From Chloroflexota bacterium (GTDB taxonomy: Bacteria > Chloroflexota > Anaerolineae > Anaerolineales > UBA4823): DNA of 64,000 nt. Below the pieces are notes generated by a model that did not search any database, had not been told where the DNA came from, and saw only the letters and a program-made list of their open reading frames with translations. Where the stretch lies: the NCBI GenBank assembly GCA_029782365.1, contig JAKOUW010000240.1, positions 124,001-188,000 of the forward strand. The letters run 5' to 3'. Of this stretch, positions 25,171 to 34,019 are shown in pieces. The translations under genes were made by a program, and so were the position numbers. Position 1 is the stretch's first letter. Every line of letters starts with the position of its first letter.

Positions 25171-26106
25171 TCAGTCGCGCAGAGCCCGGCCTGTCAGGTG
25201 CAAGAAAACCATTTCCAGGTTCGGCTCGCGAATATCCACAGAGGTGATACGCACTCCATACTGCATGGCATTGTCGAATAAACGCGGTAAAACCCGGTTT
25301 GAATCGTCCACCAACAGGGCGATTCTTCCATCTTGGGCGTCAATGCCCGAAACACCCTCAACGGCTTTCCATGCATTCAGTAATTGTTCTGCTTCTGTGT
25401 TAATTGTCAGGTCGATACGTGTTTGCTCGCCGACCAACTTGATTAAATCGTCATGGGTACCCCAGGCGATCACCCTGCCTTTATCCATGATGGCAATGTG
25501 ATGGGAGAGCTCAGCGGCCTCTTCCATGTAATGTGTGGTATAGAGCACAGTCATGCCCTGTTTGTTCAATTCTTTAACATTGTCCAGGATATGACGGCGT
25601 GATTGAGGATCGATCCCCACCGTCGGTTCATCCATGATCACTACCTGCGGTTGGTGCAGTAATGCTGCGCCGATGTTGACGCGCCGTTTCATGCCGCCCG
25701 AAAACTTGCCGACCAGGTCTTTTTGGCGATCTGCCAGCCCGATGACCTGGAGCACGTCATCAACACGGGTTTTGAGCGAAATCCCGCGCAGGCCGTACAT
25801 CTTGCCCCAAAAATCCAGGTTCTCGCGCGCTGAGAGATCGGGATACAGGGCGATATCCTGAGGCACGACGCCCAGGCAGGCTTTGGCGGCGGTGGCTTCT
25901 CGGGTCACCGAATGTCCCATGATAAATGCCTCGCCCTCCGTCGGGCTCAACAGGCCGGCGAGCATGGATATAGTGGTCGATTTCCCCGCGCCGTTGGGGC
26001 CGAGCAAACTGAGCACCTCACCTTCAGCCGCCTGAAATGTTGCGCTCTGCACAGCAGTAAACTCGTCAAAGGATTTCTTGAGCTGATTGACTTCAATTGC
26101 ATTCAT
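25171..26106 (-). CDS. ABC transporter ATP-binding protein (DrrA/NatA-like)
   Basis: 311 residues. Walker A LLGPNGAGKSTT (~residues 34-45), Q-loop GVVPQDIALYPDL, signature FSGGMKRRVNIGAAL, Walker B VVIMDEPTVGID and the switch His in LYTTHYMEE are all present. A C-terminal extension of about 85 residues (TEAEQLLNAWKAVEGVSG to EMVFLHLTGRALRD) is typical of DrrA/CcmA-type ATPases. It energises the two permeases downstream. The ATG lies 4 bases after the stop of the small upstream gene. Confidence 0.93.
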   Translation of the reverse strand: MNAIEVNQLKKSFDEFTAVQSATFQAAEGEVLSLLGPNGAGKSTTISMLAGLLSPTEGEAFIMGHSVTREATAAKACLGVVPQDIALYPDLSARENLDFWGKMYGLRGISLKTRVDDVLQVIGLADRQKDLVGKFSGGMKRRVNIGAALLHQPQVVIMDEPTVGIDPQSRRHILDNVKELNKQGMTVLYTTHYMEEAAELSHHIAIMDKGRVIAWGTHDDLIKLVGEQTRIDLTINTEAEQLLNAWKAVEGVSGIDAQDGRIALLVDDSNRVLPRLFDNAMQYGVRITSVDIREPNLEMVFLHLTGRALRD

Positions 26107-26109
26107 ATG

Positions 26110-26397
26110 CTATTCCTCATGACCAAAAATATTCTTGTTGGATTGCTTATTTTGTCCCGGGTTACCTAGGAACTCCACAGAAATCAGCGGCAGACCCAGG
26201 TCACGCAGGTGACACAAGAGCCCAAACAACGCTGGCTGGTCTGGCACAGCCCCAACCAATTCTGTGACGGGGGTTTTATTATGGAAGGTCATATTGATCT
26301 GCAGATCTCCCATAAAATCTGACCAATGATCGTGCACACGCCCTAGGATGCGGATACGATATGCGGCAGGCTGCGTTAAGGTAGGGAAATGGTTCAT
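26110..26397 (-). CDS. Small conserved protein leading the ABC exporter operon
   Basis: 95 residues, ATG at 26397 with gatgagg upstream. The core YRIRILGRVHDHWSDFMGDLQ, the TELVGAVPDQPALFGLLCHLRDLGLPL stretch and ISVEFL form a compact alpha/beta domain. I recall similar short proteins in Chloroflexi next to regulators and transporters, but no function is known to me. The gene is separated from the ATPase start by three bases. A role in modulating the exporter or sensing its ligand is only inferred from position. Confidence 0.7.
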   Translation of the reverse strand: MNHFPTLTQPAAYRIRILGRVHDHWSDFMGDLQINMTFHNKTPVTELVGAVPDQPALFGLLCHLRDLGLPLISVEFLGNPGQNKQSNKNIFGHEE

Positions 26398-26423
26398 TCA
26401 ATAACCTCATCTTTCGCTACCTT

Positions 26424-26452
26424 TATAGCACCCTGACAGGGTTAACTGCAAC
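26424..26452 (-). promoter_or_regulatory. Putative promoter with internal palindrome for the ABC exporter operon
   Basis: On the minus strand a TTGCAG-like -35 near 26450 and TATAAA near 26426 stand about 18 bases apart. Between them lies the palindrome accctgacagggt (26430-26442, 6-bp arms). A factor bound there would block polymerase. The hexamers are only moderate matches. Confidence 0.35.
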
Positions 26453-26519
26453 GGGCGAACGGATTAAAGAATAGGATTAATTTTTTTAGGTGCAAAAATC
26501 CGGTTTTTATGCCAGAACA

Positions 26520-29198
26520 TTATGCGATTAACCCTAATTCCTTTGCCCGGTTGGCGGCTTGCAGACGGCTGTGCACTTCTAATTTCAGAAAGATATTTTG
26601 GGTGTGCGCTTTCAGAGTGTTGGGAGAAAGATACAGCTGGCGGGCAATCTCAGGGTTCGACAAGCCCTTGGCGATCAGCCGCAGCACTTCTAACTCTCTT
26701 TCGGAAAGCTGTTCTTGCAAATCGTTTTCTCCGGCGGGAGAAGCGGGGGAAGAGCTAAACCCTGCTAGGATTTTCTGAATGTATGCCTGGAAGCGCGCTT
26801 CAAGCTCTTTATGTTTTGCAACGGCCTCGAGCAATTTCTGCATTGCTTCACCCTCGACCAGGAAAGTGCTAAGATAGCCTTCTGATTCGCCCAGACGCAG
26901 AGCTTCAACCAGCATATCGGGCAGGCCTCTGGCGGCTGACAATGCAACCTTGGCCTGGATGAGTATATGAACCCGTCCCCTCTCCTGAGCATATATCATG
27001 ATTCGGCTTAATACATTGTACGCTTCCTCAAAGCGATGCGCCGAGACTAGCAGGCGGGCGATCGTCAGCAGCACGAATTCATTGGTTGGATTGACCTCCA
27101 GGTCAAGCTCTGCACGATGCGCCGCCAGCCAGCCGGAGGCAGCTTCGGATCCTTTCCAAAGGGCGGCAATAGACTGCAGCGCCAGTTCCATGCCAGGCAG
27201 GGGCGGTTTTTCCAACCTTGCCAGTATATCCAGGGCGGCTTTCATGTCGCCTGTTCTTCGCTTGATCCATGCTTCTCCCAGAGTCATTGGAATGATGCCC
27301 TCCCACAGATTCCAAAGGCGGGCATGCTGGAGACCTGCGTGAAAATATTGGTTGGCGATTTCCAATTGATTCCATTCATAATAAATCTGGCCTAATACAG
27401 CACATGTGACTGCAGTGAAAGGTGAAACAGGCAGGCCAAAATTCGGGTTCTCCGCCAACGCCTGCTCGCAAGTTTGCCGGGCAGCGCTTAACCGACCCTG
27501 TATGACTTGAATATTGGCCAGGTGAGCGGCTGCCAGGTGGAATAAATTGGCGTTCTTCTCCTGGCGGCTCAAGGGAATCGTTTCAGAAAGAGCCTGGCTG
27601 GCTAATGAGAGGTCACCGGTTGCTTCTGCATGTGTGCCGATGTTGAAGGCGAGCACGGGTTTTAAGCTCTCCACAGAATTCAGCAGGCAAACCTGGCTGG
27701 ATGGCATGGTGTTTAGCTGCGCTCTTATGGCGAGAATATGATTAAGCTGTTCTGCTGGAGGACGTGTCGCCGGTAACTGCAGACGGATGATCAAAACCTC
27801 TAGCAGAGCGGCCCGCTGCGCAATCGTCAGTGATGGATCTTGTAGAGCGGCTTCGGCAGGCAGGCCGAAATGCGCTTCGATGGATTCTAACCAGAGAGAT
27901 ATTTCAGCGTATCGATTAGACGCCAGGCCAGCCCACGCCGCGGTGATGCAGACAAAAGGGGAATCTCGGCGCAGTTCGGGAGAAAGCAAGTTGGCGCTTT
28001 CAAAAAATTGGGGGAGTTCACCGCTGGCAAAGAACCGTCCAGCGTTGCGTTCTAACAGCCCGAGAACGGCTCGCTCATCGGAGATAGCATTGGCATGGTG
28101 GATCGCAGAGGCAATATCTCCCCGCGTCTCATACCAAGTCAGCGCTGTGCGGTGGAAATGAACAATTTCCTCCGCTGAATACGTTTCACGCAGGCGTTGG
28201 CGCAGTAACTCCGCAAAAAGGTGGTGGTAACGGAACCACTCACGGTGATTGTCCAGCGGCAGTATAAAAAGATTGGCAAGCTCGAGCGTATTCAGCATAG
28301 CCCGGCTGTCCTGCCGTCCAGTAACGGCATCGCAGAGCGGCGCAGTCAGGCGATCGAGAATGGATGTTTGCAGTAAGAAGTGCTGGATTTCCACCAATTG
28401 GCGCTGCAAGACTTCTTCGACCAGGTAATCGGCAATGTGGTGATCATCGCCGCTGAAAGCTGTCACGAAATGGTGCGGATCAGCCTCAGTTTGCATGGAC
28501 AGCGCGGCCATCTGCAAGCCGGCGACCCAGCCTTCCGTGCGCTGGCTGAGCAGGAGGATATCAGCCTCTGACAACCCTAACCGCATTGTCTGGTTGAGAA
28601 ACGCATTCGTTTCTAGCGCCGAAAAACGCAGATCAGCGGCGCGAATTTCCATCAATTGTCCCCGCCCACGCCGCCGGGCCAGGTTCAAAGGCGGGTCGGA
28701 GCGTGTGATGATGACCAGGAACATTTGCGGCGGGCGGTGATCGAGCAGAAAATTCAGGCTGTCTTGAATGGCAGGCAGTTTAATGCTGTGATAATCGTCC
28801 AGCACCAGGATGAATTCTTTATTCAGCGTGGCGATATCGTTTACTAGGCCAGTGATAATTTGTTCGATAACCGGCGTTTGCGAAGCGTACAGCGCTGGTC
28901 GCAGTTCTTTGCCAATGCTGTTATCAATGGTTGCCAGGGCGGCGTCCATATAGCGCCAGAAGCGCAGCAGGTCATTGTCATTTTCATCCAGCGCCAGCCA
29001 GGCAAACGGTAAACCGCTGGCGTTGGCGCAGTTCGCCACCAGGGTTGTTTTTCCGAATCCTGCTGGAGCAGATACCAGTATACAGGCATCCCTTTGCTGG
29101 CGCGCCTGGTTGAATTTTTCCAACAGGGGTAAACGCTCCACCTGGTTGGCGCGCAGATGGGGTGGAAACAATTTGGTTTTCAGCAGGCCTTCAAACAT
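26520..29198 (-). CDS. LuxR family regulator, MalT-like STAND ATPase
   Basis: 892 residues. The N-terminal ATPase has P-loop SAPAGFGKTTL (~43-53) and Walker B FILVLDDYH. A helical and TPR-like sensor region follows (~330-800), then the C-terminal LuxR helix-turn-helix (LSERELEVLRLIAKGLSNPEIA to LYLSPNTLKAHTQNIF, last ~65 residues). MalT-type proteins oligomerise on ATP and an inducer and activate target operons. The inducer is unknown. It ends 122 bases upstream of the start of the exporter operon and may regulate it. The ATG follows TATAAT by six bases, so a leaderless message is likely. Confidence 0.92.
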   Translation of the reverse strand: MFEGLLKTKLFPPHLRANQVERLPLLEKFNQARQQRDACILVSAPAGFGKTTLVANCANASGLPFAWLALDENDNDLLRFWRYMDAALATIDNSIGKELRPALYASQTPVIEQIITGLVNDIATLNKEFILVLDDYHSIKLPAIQDSLNFLLDHRPPQMFLVIITRSDPPLNLARRRGRGQLMEIRAADLRFSALETNAFLNQTMRLGLSEADILLLSQRTEGWVAGLQMAALSMQTEADPHHFVTAFSGDDHHIADYLVEEVLQRQLVEIQHFLLQTSILDRLTAPLCDAVTGRQDSRAMLNTLELANLFILPLDNHREWFRYHHLFAELLRQRLRETYSAEEIVHFHRTALTWYETRGDIASAIHHANAISDERAVLGLLERNAGRFFASGELPQFFESANLLSPELRRDSPFVCITAAWAGLASNRYAEISLWLESIEAHFGLPAEAALQDPSLTIAQRAALLEVLIIRLQLPATRPPAEQLNHILAIRAQLNTMPSSQVCLLNSVESLKPVLAFNIGTHAEATGDLSLASQALSETIPLSRQEKNANLFHLAAAHLANIQVIQGRLSAARQTCEQALAENPNFGLPVSPFTAVTCAVLGQIYYEWNQLEIANQYFHAGLQHARLWNLWEGIIPMTLGEAWIKRRTGDMKAALDILARLEKPPLPGMELALQSIAALWKGSEAASGWLAAHRAELDLEVNPTNEFVLLTIARLLVSAHRFEEAYNVLSRIMIYAQERGRVHILIQAKVALSAARGLPDMLVEALRLGESEGYLSTFLVEGEAMQKLLEAVAKHKELEARFQAYIQKILAGFSSSPASPAGENDLQEQLSERELEVLRLIAKGLSNPEIARQLYLSPNTLKAHTQNIFLKLEVHSRLQAANRAKELGLIA

Positions 29199-29204
29199 AC
29201 CAAA

Positions 29205-29210
29205 ATTATA
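29205..29210 (-). promoter_or_regulatory. -10 box of a probable leaderless promoter for the MalT-like regulator
   Basis: On the minus strand TATAAT, six bases (TTTGGT) and the ATG at 29198. No Shine-Dalgarno is seen. The 204-base gap between this gene and 29403 holds no other recognisable feature. Confidence 0.55.
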
Positions 29211-29402
29211 TATCCAGTTTTATTTGTGGTGTGGACGCCCGCAGTGCCTTCATGATAAGATTGATGAGGCTCTGCCCAGAAAAATCATATATGCCTGGAT
29301 TGTGAGAATGGACGAGATAAGGCTTGGAATTGCCAGACCAAAAGAAAACAAAATCCTGCCTCGACCAACCCATGCCAGGATAGAACAGGTTTATTGGTTA
29401 CA

Positions 29403-29840
29403 ATGAATATTTGCACCCAATGCGGCGCCCGGCTGCCGGAAAGCGAATCATGCGCTGACCGTTTTAGCGCCAGCCAGCTGATGGAAATCGAACAACCAGC
29501 TTATTATGCTGTCCATCACCTCAGCGTGCCATGTTATTACCTCCAGCATAACCTTTACTCGCGTCAGGGCTGGTTGGCAGCCAGGGAGCTGTTGAGCCGC
29601 TTTGTTTATCAAAACCTTAAGCCTGAAGAAGCCCGCCGCCAGGGACGCCGAGAAGCAGACAGTGGTAAGCGAAATTGGAGTTTTACGAAAGGCGAAAAAC
29701 TGGCTGGCGTCGAGAAAATCCGTTGGCGTTTCAGCATTGCTGATATCAGCCTGGAGAGCGCCGATAAATATTGCGCCGATATCAGGCAGTGGGCAGTATC
29801 TATCCTGGCAGATTCTGATGCATTGGTCAGTTCATTGTGA
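29403..29840 (+). CDS. DUF5946 family protein
   Basis: 145 residues from the ATG at 29403; a TTG nine bases earlier is an alternative. The N-terminus holds CTQCGARLPESESCADRF, whose spaced Cys residues look like a metal site. A YAVHHLSVPCYYLQHNLYSRQG block, rich in His and Tyr, follows. These are the marks of DUF5946, a family I know only as uncharacterised. No clear ribosome binding site is present. The gene is followed 49 bases later by an O-methyltransferase gene. Confidence 0.72.
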   Translation: MNICTQCGARLPESESCADRFSASQLMEIEQPAYYAVHHLSVPCYYLQHNLYSRQGWLAARELLSRFVYQNLKPEEARRQGRREADSGKRNWSFTKGEKLAGVEKIRWRFSIADISLESADKYCADIRQWAVSILADSDALVSSL

Positions 29841-29889
29841 AATAACGAAGATAACGTTAAGTCAGGCAGTTCGAAGGAGAGATTACACG

Positions 29890-30480
29890 ATGTTTCAGAA
29901 GATACCTCCTGCTATCCTTAACCGGATGCACTTTTTAGAGCAACTGGACGCACAAGATCGAAGTGACGGCACGCCTTTCCTGCAGCGTTTACGCCAGATT
30001 CCTCCGGAAACCGGCCAATTCCTGGCTTTGATGGCAGCCGGCGCTCCGCAAGGGGCCTGTTTGGAGGTCGGGACAAGCGCCGGTTATTCCACATTGTGGT
30101 TGTCGCTGGCCTGCCGGGCGACTAACCGCACGATTACGACATTTGAGATTCTGCCGAATAAAGTAAGCCTGGCCAGGCAGACTTTTCACGCGGCACAGGT
30201 AGAAGACACGGTTCGCCTGGTGGAAGGGGATGCGCGCATACACCTGGCTGGCTTTGACGAGATTGCATTTTGTTTTTTGGATGCAGAAAAAGATATTTAC
30301 GGTTCATGTTATGAATTGGTTGTTCCGCGCCTGGTAAAAGGCGGCTGGTTGTTAGCTGACAATGCAATCAGCCACATAGAGGATCTGAAGAGCATGGTGG
30401 ATAGAGCTTTATCGGATGAGCGCGTCGATGCCCTGGTTGTTCCCATCGGCAAAGGCGTGCTGGTCTGCCGCCGCGTATAG
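29890..30480 (+). CDS. Class I SAM-dependent O-methyltransferase
   Basis: 196 residues from the ATG at 29890 (aaggag upstream); the longer open frame overlaps the DUF5946 gene and is rejected. SAM motif I is CLEVGTSAGYSTLWLSL (~57-73). TFEILPNKVSLARQ binds the ribose, and FLDAEKDIYGSCYELVVPRL is the motif region shared with the COMT/CCoAOMT-like methyltransferase-3 family, which uses a divalent metal. The acceptor is unknown. It forms a run of small-molecule-modifying genes with the GNAT and SDR downstream. Confidence 0.83.
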   Translation: MFQKIPPAILNRMHFLEQLDAQDRSDGTPFLQRLRQIPPETGQFLALMAAGAPQGACLEVGTSAGYSTLWLSLACRATNRTITTFEILPNKVSLARQTFHAAQVEDTVRLVEGDARIHLAGFDEIAFCFLDAEKDIYGSCYELVVPRLVKGGWLLADNAISHIEDLKSMVDRALSDERVDALVVPIGKGVLVCRRV

Positions 30481-30494
30481 GATTGTAGGCATTC

Positions 30495-31031
30495 ATGATT
30501 ATCTTAGAAACACCTCGCCTGTTCTTCCGCCGTCTTGAGATAGCTGACCTGGATGCTTTGTTCGCCCTTTACAGCGATCCTGAGGTGCGGCGTTATTTTC
30601 CCGAGGGCACATTATCGTATGCAGAAACGAAGGAAGAATTGGAATGGTTTTTGAATGGGCATCCCAGCCATGCGGAGCTTGGCCTGTGGGCCACGATTCA
30701 CAAAGAATCCGGTCAGTTTATCGGGCGCTGCGGTTTGCTGCCGTGGACGATCGATGGCGTTTTCGAAGTGGAAGTGGCTTATATGCTGTCCAAAGAATTT
30801 TGGGGGCAGGGGTTGGGCACAGAAGCGGCCCGGAGCATCCGGGACTATGGCTTTTACCAATTAGGTTACAACCGCTTGATCTGCCTGATTGACAAAAATA
30901 ACCAGGCTTCGTTAAGAGTTGCCCAAAATATCGGGATGCAGTTTGAGAAGGAAGGATATGATGACAAGGGGCCGTATGTCCTGTACGCCTGTACAAAACC
31001 TGCGAAAATAAATGAATACACTGCACAATAA
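30495..31031 (+). CDS. GNAT family N-acetyltransferase (RimJ/RimL-like)
   Basis: 178 residues. LETPRLFFRRLEIADLDALF at the N-terminus and YFPEGTLSYAETKEEL are typical of the acetyltransf_3 / RimJ-type group. The acetyl-CoA loop is KEFWGQGLGTEAARSIRDYGF, and LDKNNQASLRVAQNIGMQFE-like sequence (IDKNNQASLRVAQNIGM here) follows. The target may be a ribosomal protein N-terminus or a small amine. Its 3' end overlaps the SDR start by 20 bases. Confidence 0.87.
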   Translation: MIILETPRLFFRRLEIADLDALFALYSDPEVRRYFPEGTLSYAETKEELEWFLNGHPSHAELGLWATIHKESGQFIGRCGLLPWTIDGVFEVEVAYMLSKEFWGQGLGTEAARSIRDYGFYQLGYNRLICLIDKNNQASLRVAQNIGMQFEKEGYDDKGPYVLYACTKPAKINEYTAQ

Positions 31032-31941
31032 ATCTATCCTGATCACTGGCGCCAGCACTGGTATCGGCAACCACCTGGCGCGTTACCTGGCCGAACGAGG
31101 CTATGTGGTTTTCGCCGGAGCGCGTAAAGAAAGCGACCTGGCCGAGCTGGCGCATATCGACGGCGTTACACCTGTTCTATTGGATGTAACGAACCCAAAG
31201 CAAATCCAGGATGCTTGTGACCTGGTTACTCACATGGGAGGCGGGTTGTACGGCCTGGTGAACAACGCCGGCATCGGCGAGCTGGGACTGCTGGACGCCT
31301 GGACCGACGAAGAAATGCAGCATATTTTTAATGTGAATGTCTTTGGACCGCACCGGGTGACGAATGCATTTGTGCGTCTCCTGATCGAATCGCATGGACG
31401 GATCGTCAATATTGGATCCCAGGGAGGCATGATCACCAATAAATATTACGGCCCCTATACCATGACCAAACATGCCCTGGAAGCGTACACCACCGCGCTG
31501 AATCTGGAGCTCCAACCCTACGGTGTTTGGGTGAGCATTGTACAGCCAGGAGGGGTGATCACCAACATTGGGGCCAATTCATTCCCCGGTACCCTGGCGC
31601 GTTTTGAGTGTACCCGCCCGCCGTTTGATCAGGAAGCCAGGCAAGTCTTGGAGAGCTTCAGCCAACCCGCCTCGGATGAGCCGGAAGGTCCTGAATCGGA
31701 AACCAACCGAAAACCATCTTCGCCGGAGATTGTCTCCATCGCCGTGTATGATGCCTTGTTCTCTTCCCACCCCAGACTGCGTTACCTGGTGGGCACGCGC
31801 TGGGAAGGCAACCGCGTATTAAACGCGCTGTTGTCTCGCCTGCTGGATGAAAATGATAACCCACAGCACGGTTATTCGCGCGACGAACTGGTCAAGATGC
31901 TGGATCACCAAATCGCCATGCGCGAACAAAGCAGACCCTAG
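31012..31941 (+). CDS. Short-chain dehydrogenase/reductase
   Basis: 309 residues. The cofactor motif is LITGASTGIGNHLARYL (~residues 9-25), NNAGIGE is present, and the catalytic Tyr-Lys lie in YTMTKHALEAY. Ser is expected in the strand before (VNIGSQGG). A C-terminal extension of some 60 residues contains an acidic stretch (DEPEGPESE). The substrate is unknown; sterol or retinol-type SDRs share this layout. The start lies inside the GNAT gene end, so translation is probably coupled. It is followed 7 bases later by a methyltransferase gene with a strong aggagg. Confidence 0.88.
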   Translation: MNTLHNKSILITGASTGIGNHLARYLAERGYVVFAGARKESDLAELAHIDGVTPVLLDVTNPKQIQDACDLVTHMGGGLYGLVNNAGIGELGLLDAWTDEEMQHIFNVNVFGPHRVTNAFVRLLIESHGRIVNIGSQGGMITNKYYGPYTMTKHALEAYTTALNLELQPYGVWVSIVQPGGVITNIGANSFPGTLARFECTRPPFDQEARQVLESFSQPASDEPEGPESETNRKPSSPEIVSIAVYDALFSSHPRLRYLVGTRWEGNRVLNALLSRLLDENDNPQHGYSRDELVKMLDHQIAMREQSRP

Positions 31942-31948
31942 GAGGAAC

Positions 31949-32656
31949 ATGAAATCAACCGTCGAACAAATTCGCCAGCGCTTCGACCAGGATGTTGAGC
32001 GTTTTTCAAGCCTGGAGACCGGGCACACGGCTTTTGTTGATTCGCTGTTGATGCTCGATTTGATTACCAAAGCAGCGGCGGCTGTCACACCTCACGCCCG
32101 GCATTTACTGGATATTGGCTGCGGCGCGGGAAATTACTCGCTCAAGATGCTGCAGTACCTGCCGGACCTGGATGTCACGTTGGTCGATCTCAGCCAACCG
32201 ATGCTCACCCGCGCCCAACAGCGTGTGCAGGCGGCTACGGCGGGAAAAGTGGCGCCTGTCCAGGCAGATATACGTGAGCTGCAGATCGATGATAATCAGG
32301 TTGATATCATATTGGCAGGCGCAGTCTTTCACCATCTGCGCGGCGAGCTCGAATGGCAATCTGTTTTTGCCAGGTGTTTCCAGATTCTCCGCATTGGCGG
32401 TTCTTTGTGGATTGCTGACATGGTAGATCATTCCCCTGCCGTTTTGCAGGCTTTAATGTATCAGCGTTATGGCGATTACCTGGTTCAATTGCGAGACGAA
32501 GCCTACCGGGATCATGTCTACACTTATATCGAGCAGGAAGATACGCCTCGTTCGCTGCTCTTTCAAGTGGATCTGCTGCGGCAGGTTGGTTTTGGCGGTG
32601 TTGAAATCCTGCACAAAAACGCTTGTTTTGCTGCCTTTGGGGCAATAAAAACTTGA
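31949..32656 (+). CDS. Class I SAM-dependent methyltransferase
   Basis: 235 residues from the ATG at 31949, preceded by aggagg. Motif I is LLDIGCGAGNYSLKML; VTLVDLSQPMLTRAQ binds the ribose and AGAVFHHLRGELEW is motif IV. The C-terminal YIEQEDTPRSLLFQVDLLRQ region is conserved in the methyltransferase-11 type group. The substrate is unknown. The gene ends 12 bases before the histidine kinase stop on the other strand; no terminator hairpin is visible in that short gap. Confidence 0.87.
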   Translation: MKSTVEQIRQRFDQDVERFSSLETGHTAFVDSLLMLDLITKAAAAVTPHARHLLDIGCGAGNYSLKMLQYLPDLDVTLVDLSQPMLTRAQQRVQAATAGKVAPVQADIRELQIDDNQVDIILAGAVFHHLRGELEWQSVFARCFQILRIGGSLWIADMVDHSPAVLQALMYQRYGDYLVQLRDEAYRDHVYTYIEQEDTPRSLLFQVDLLRQVGFGGVEILHKNACFAAFGAIKT

Positions 32657-32668
32657 AAGAGCTGTGGA

Positions 32669-34009
32669 TCAGACTGCAGGGAGTTGGATTGTAAAGGTGG
32701 CCCCTTTGCCAGCGCCTGCGCTGGCGGCGCTGATTTTACCCCCATGCAGCTCCACAATGGCTTTGGCGATCGCCAGGCCCAGGCCGCTTTCGTCGCCCTG
32801 GCGGGATTCATCCCCTCGGTAAAAGCGGTCGAAAACATGCGGCAGAATATCCGGCAGGATCCCAGCGCCGTTATCCTGCACGCTCAAGAAAACCTGGCCC
32901 TGCTGCGACCTGGCTGCCAGTCGGATTTCGCCGTTGTCTGGCGTGTAGCGTAAGGCGTTGCTGACCAGGTTCCCGAGCACCTGCGTGATTCTTTCGGAAT
33001 CAACCGCGATGGCCGCGACTTCAGCAGCAATATCCACGATTAAGCGAATATTCCGCTGAGCAGCCTGGTGCTCGAAGGCAGTTGCGACAGACTGCAGCAA
33101 TTCTACGGGTTGGGCTCGCTGCCGCTGAATAGCCAGCTCGCCGGCATCAGCGAGTGAGAGTGTGCGCAAATCATCGACCAGGCGCTGCAGCATGCGCGCC
33201 TCGCCGTACAGCGTATCAAAGCGTTCAGGCGTTGGGCGCAGTTTGCCATCGCGTAGAGCCTCCAGGTAACCGGAAATCACCGTCAGCGGGGTGCGCAGAT
33301 CGTGGGCGATATCGGCAGTCATCTGGCGGCGCAGCGCGTTGGCACGCTCCAGGTCGGCGCTCATCTGGTTGAAGGTGCTGGTCAGCTCCCCTAATTCGTC
33401 CTGCGAGCGCACAACAACCCGTTGTTTTAGCTGTCCTTTGGCCATGGCGTGCGCCGCAGTGGTCAGTTCACGCACCGGTTTTGTAATGGTGCGCGCCAAC
33501 AGCGCACCCAATCCCACTGCTATCATCGCCGCGCCCAACGCCGCGTAAACCAAAGCCCAGTTGGTTTTAACCAGGAACTGTTGTTCTAATGCATCCCGCA
33601 CAGGTGGGCTGCCGGTGTGGATGACGGTGCCCACGCGCTGATTGTTGATGGTAATGGCGATCCCCTGGTTGATGTCTCGTCCCGAGACTACATCACCCAG
33701 CCGGTAGCGGCCGCCTGTCATAACAATCTGATTGTTTCCGTCTGCCAGTGCCAGCACAGGCGGCGGGCCGCCGTTATCCCTGGCATGGATCGCTCTGCCT
33801 TCCTGCCAGCTTTGAGCGATCCCATTCCAGGTGCCGTTGACAGCATAATAATTCTCGGCAAAAGAGACGAATTCGGCTTCAGCGCGGTCAACCAGGAACT
33901 GATCGAACTGGCTGCCGGTCGAAAACCAGACAAAAGATGCCACCAACAACACGCCCGCCAGGCTGACGATCAAAAACGCCAGGGTAAGCTTAACGGATAG
34001 CGAACGCAT
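32669..34009 (-). CDS. Sensor histidine kinase (two-component system)
   Basis: 446 residues from the ATG at 34009 (gaggtttgg upstream). Layout: helix ~8-30, an extracytoplasmic sensor region (~31-148), helix ~150-172, a HAMP domain (RTITKPVRELTTAAHAMAKG), HisKA with phospho-acceptor H236 in DIAHDLRTPL, then HATPase_c with the N-box LVSNALRYTP, G1 DNGAGILPDI and G2 GLGLAIAKAI. A membrane-bound stress or envelope sensor is likely; the signal is unknown. It follows its cognate response regulator by 10 bases. Confidence 0.92.
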   Translation of the reverse strand: MRSLSVKLTLAFLIVSLAGVLLVASFVWFSTGSQFDQFLVDRAEAEFVSFAENYYAVNGTWNGIAQSWQEGRAIHARDNGGPPPVLALADGNNQIVMTGGRYRLGDVVSGRDINQGIAITINNQRVGTVIHTGSPPVRDALEQQFLVKTNWALVYAALGAAMIAVGLGALLARTITKPVRELTTAAHAMAKGQLKQRVVVRSQDELGELTSTFNQMSADLERANALRRQMTADIAHDLRTPLTVISGYLEALRDGKLRPTPERFDTLYGEARMLQRLVDDLRTLSLADAGELAIQRQRAQPVELLQSVATAFEHQAAQRNIRLIVDIAAEVAAIAVDSERITQVLGNLVSNALRYTPDNGEIRLAARSQQGQVFLSVQDNGAGILPDILPHVFDRFYRGDESRQGDESGLGLAIAKAIVELHGGKISAASAGAGKGATFTIQLPAV

Positions 34010-34019
34010 CGCCAAACCT

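Noticed and set aside
28975..29406. 143-residue plus-strand frame crossing the MalT-like gene start
   Set aside because: Most of it is antisense to the LuxR gene and the remainder shows no family features.
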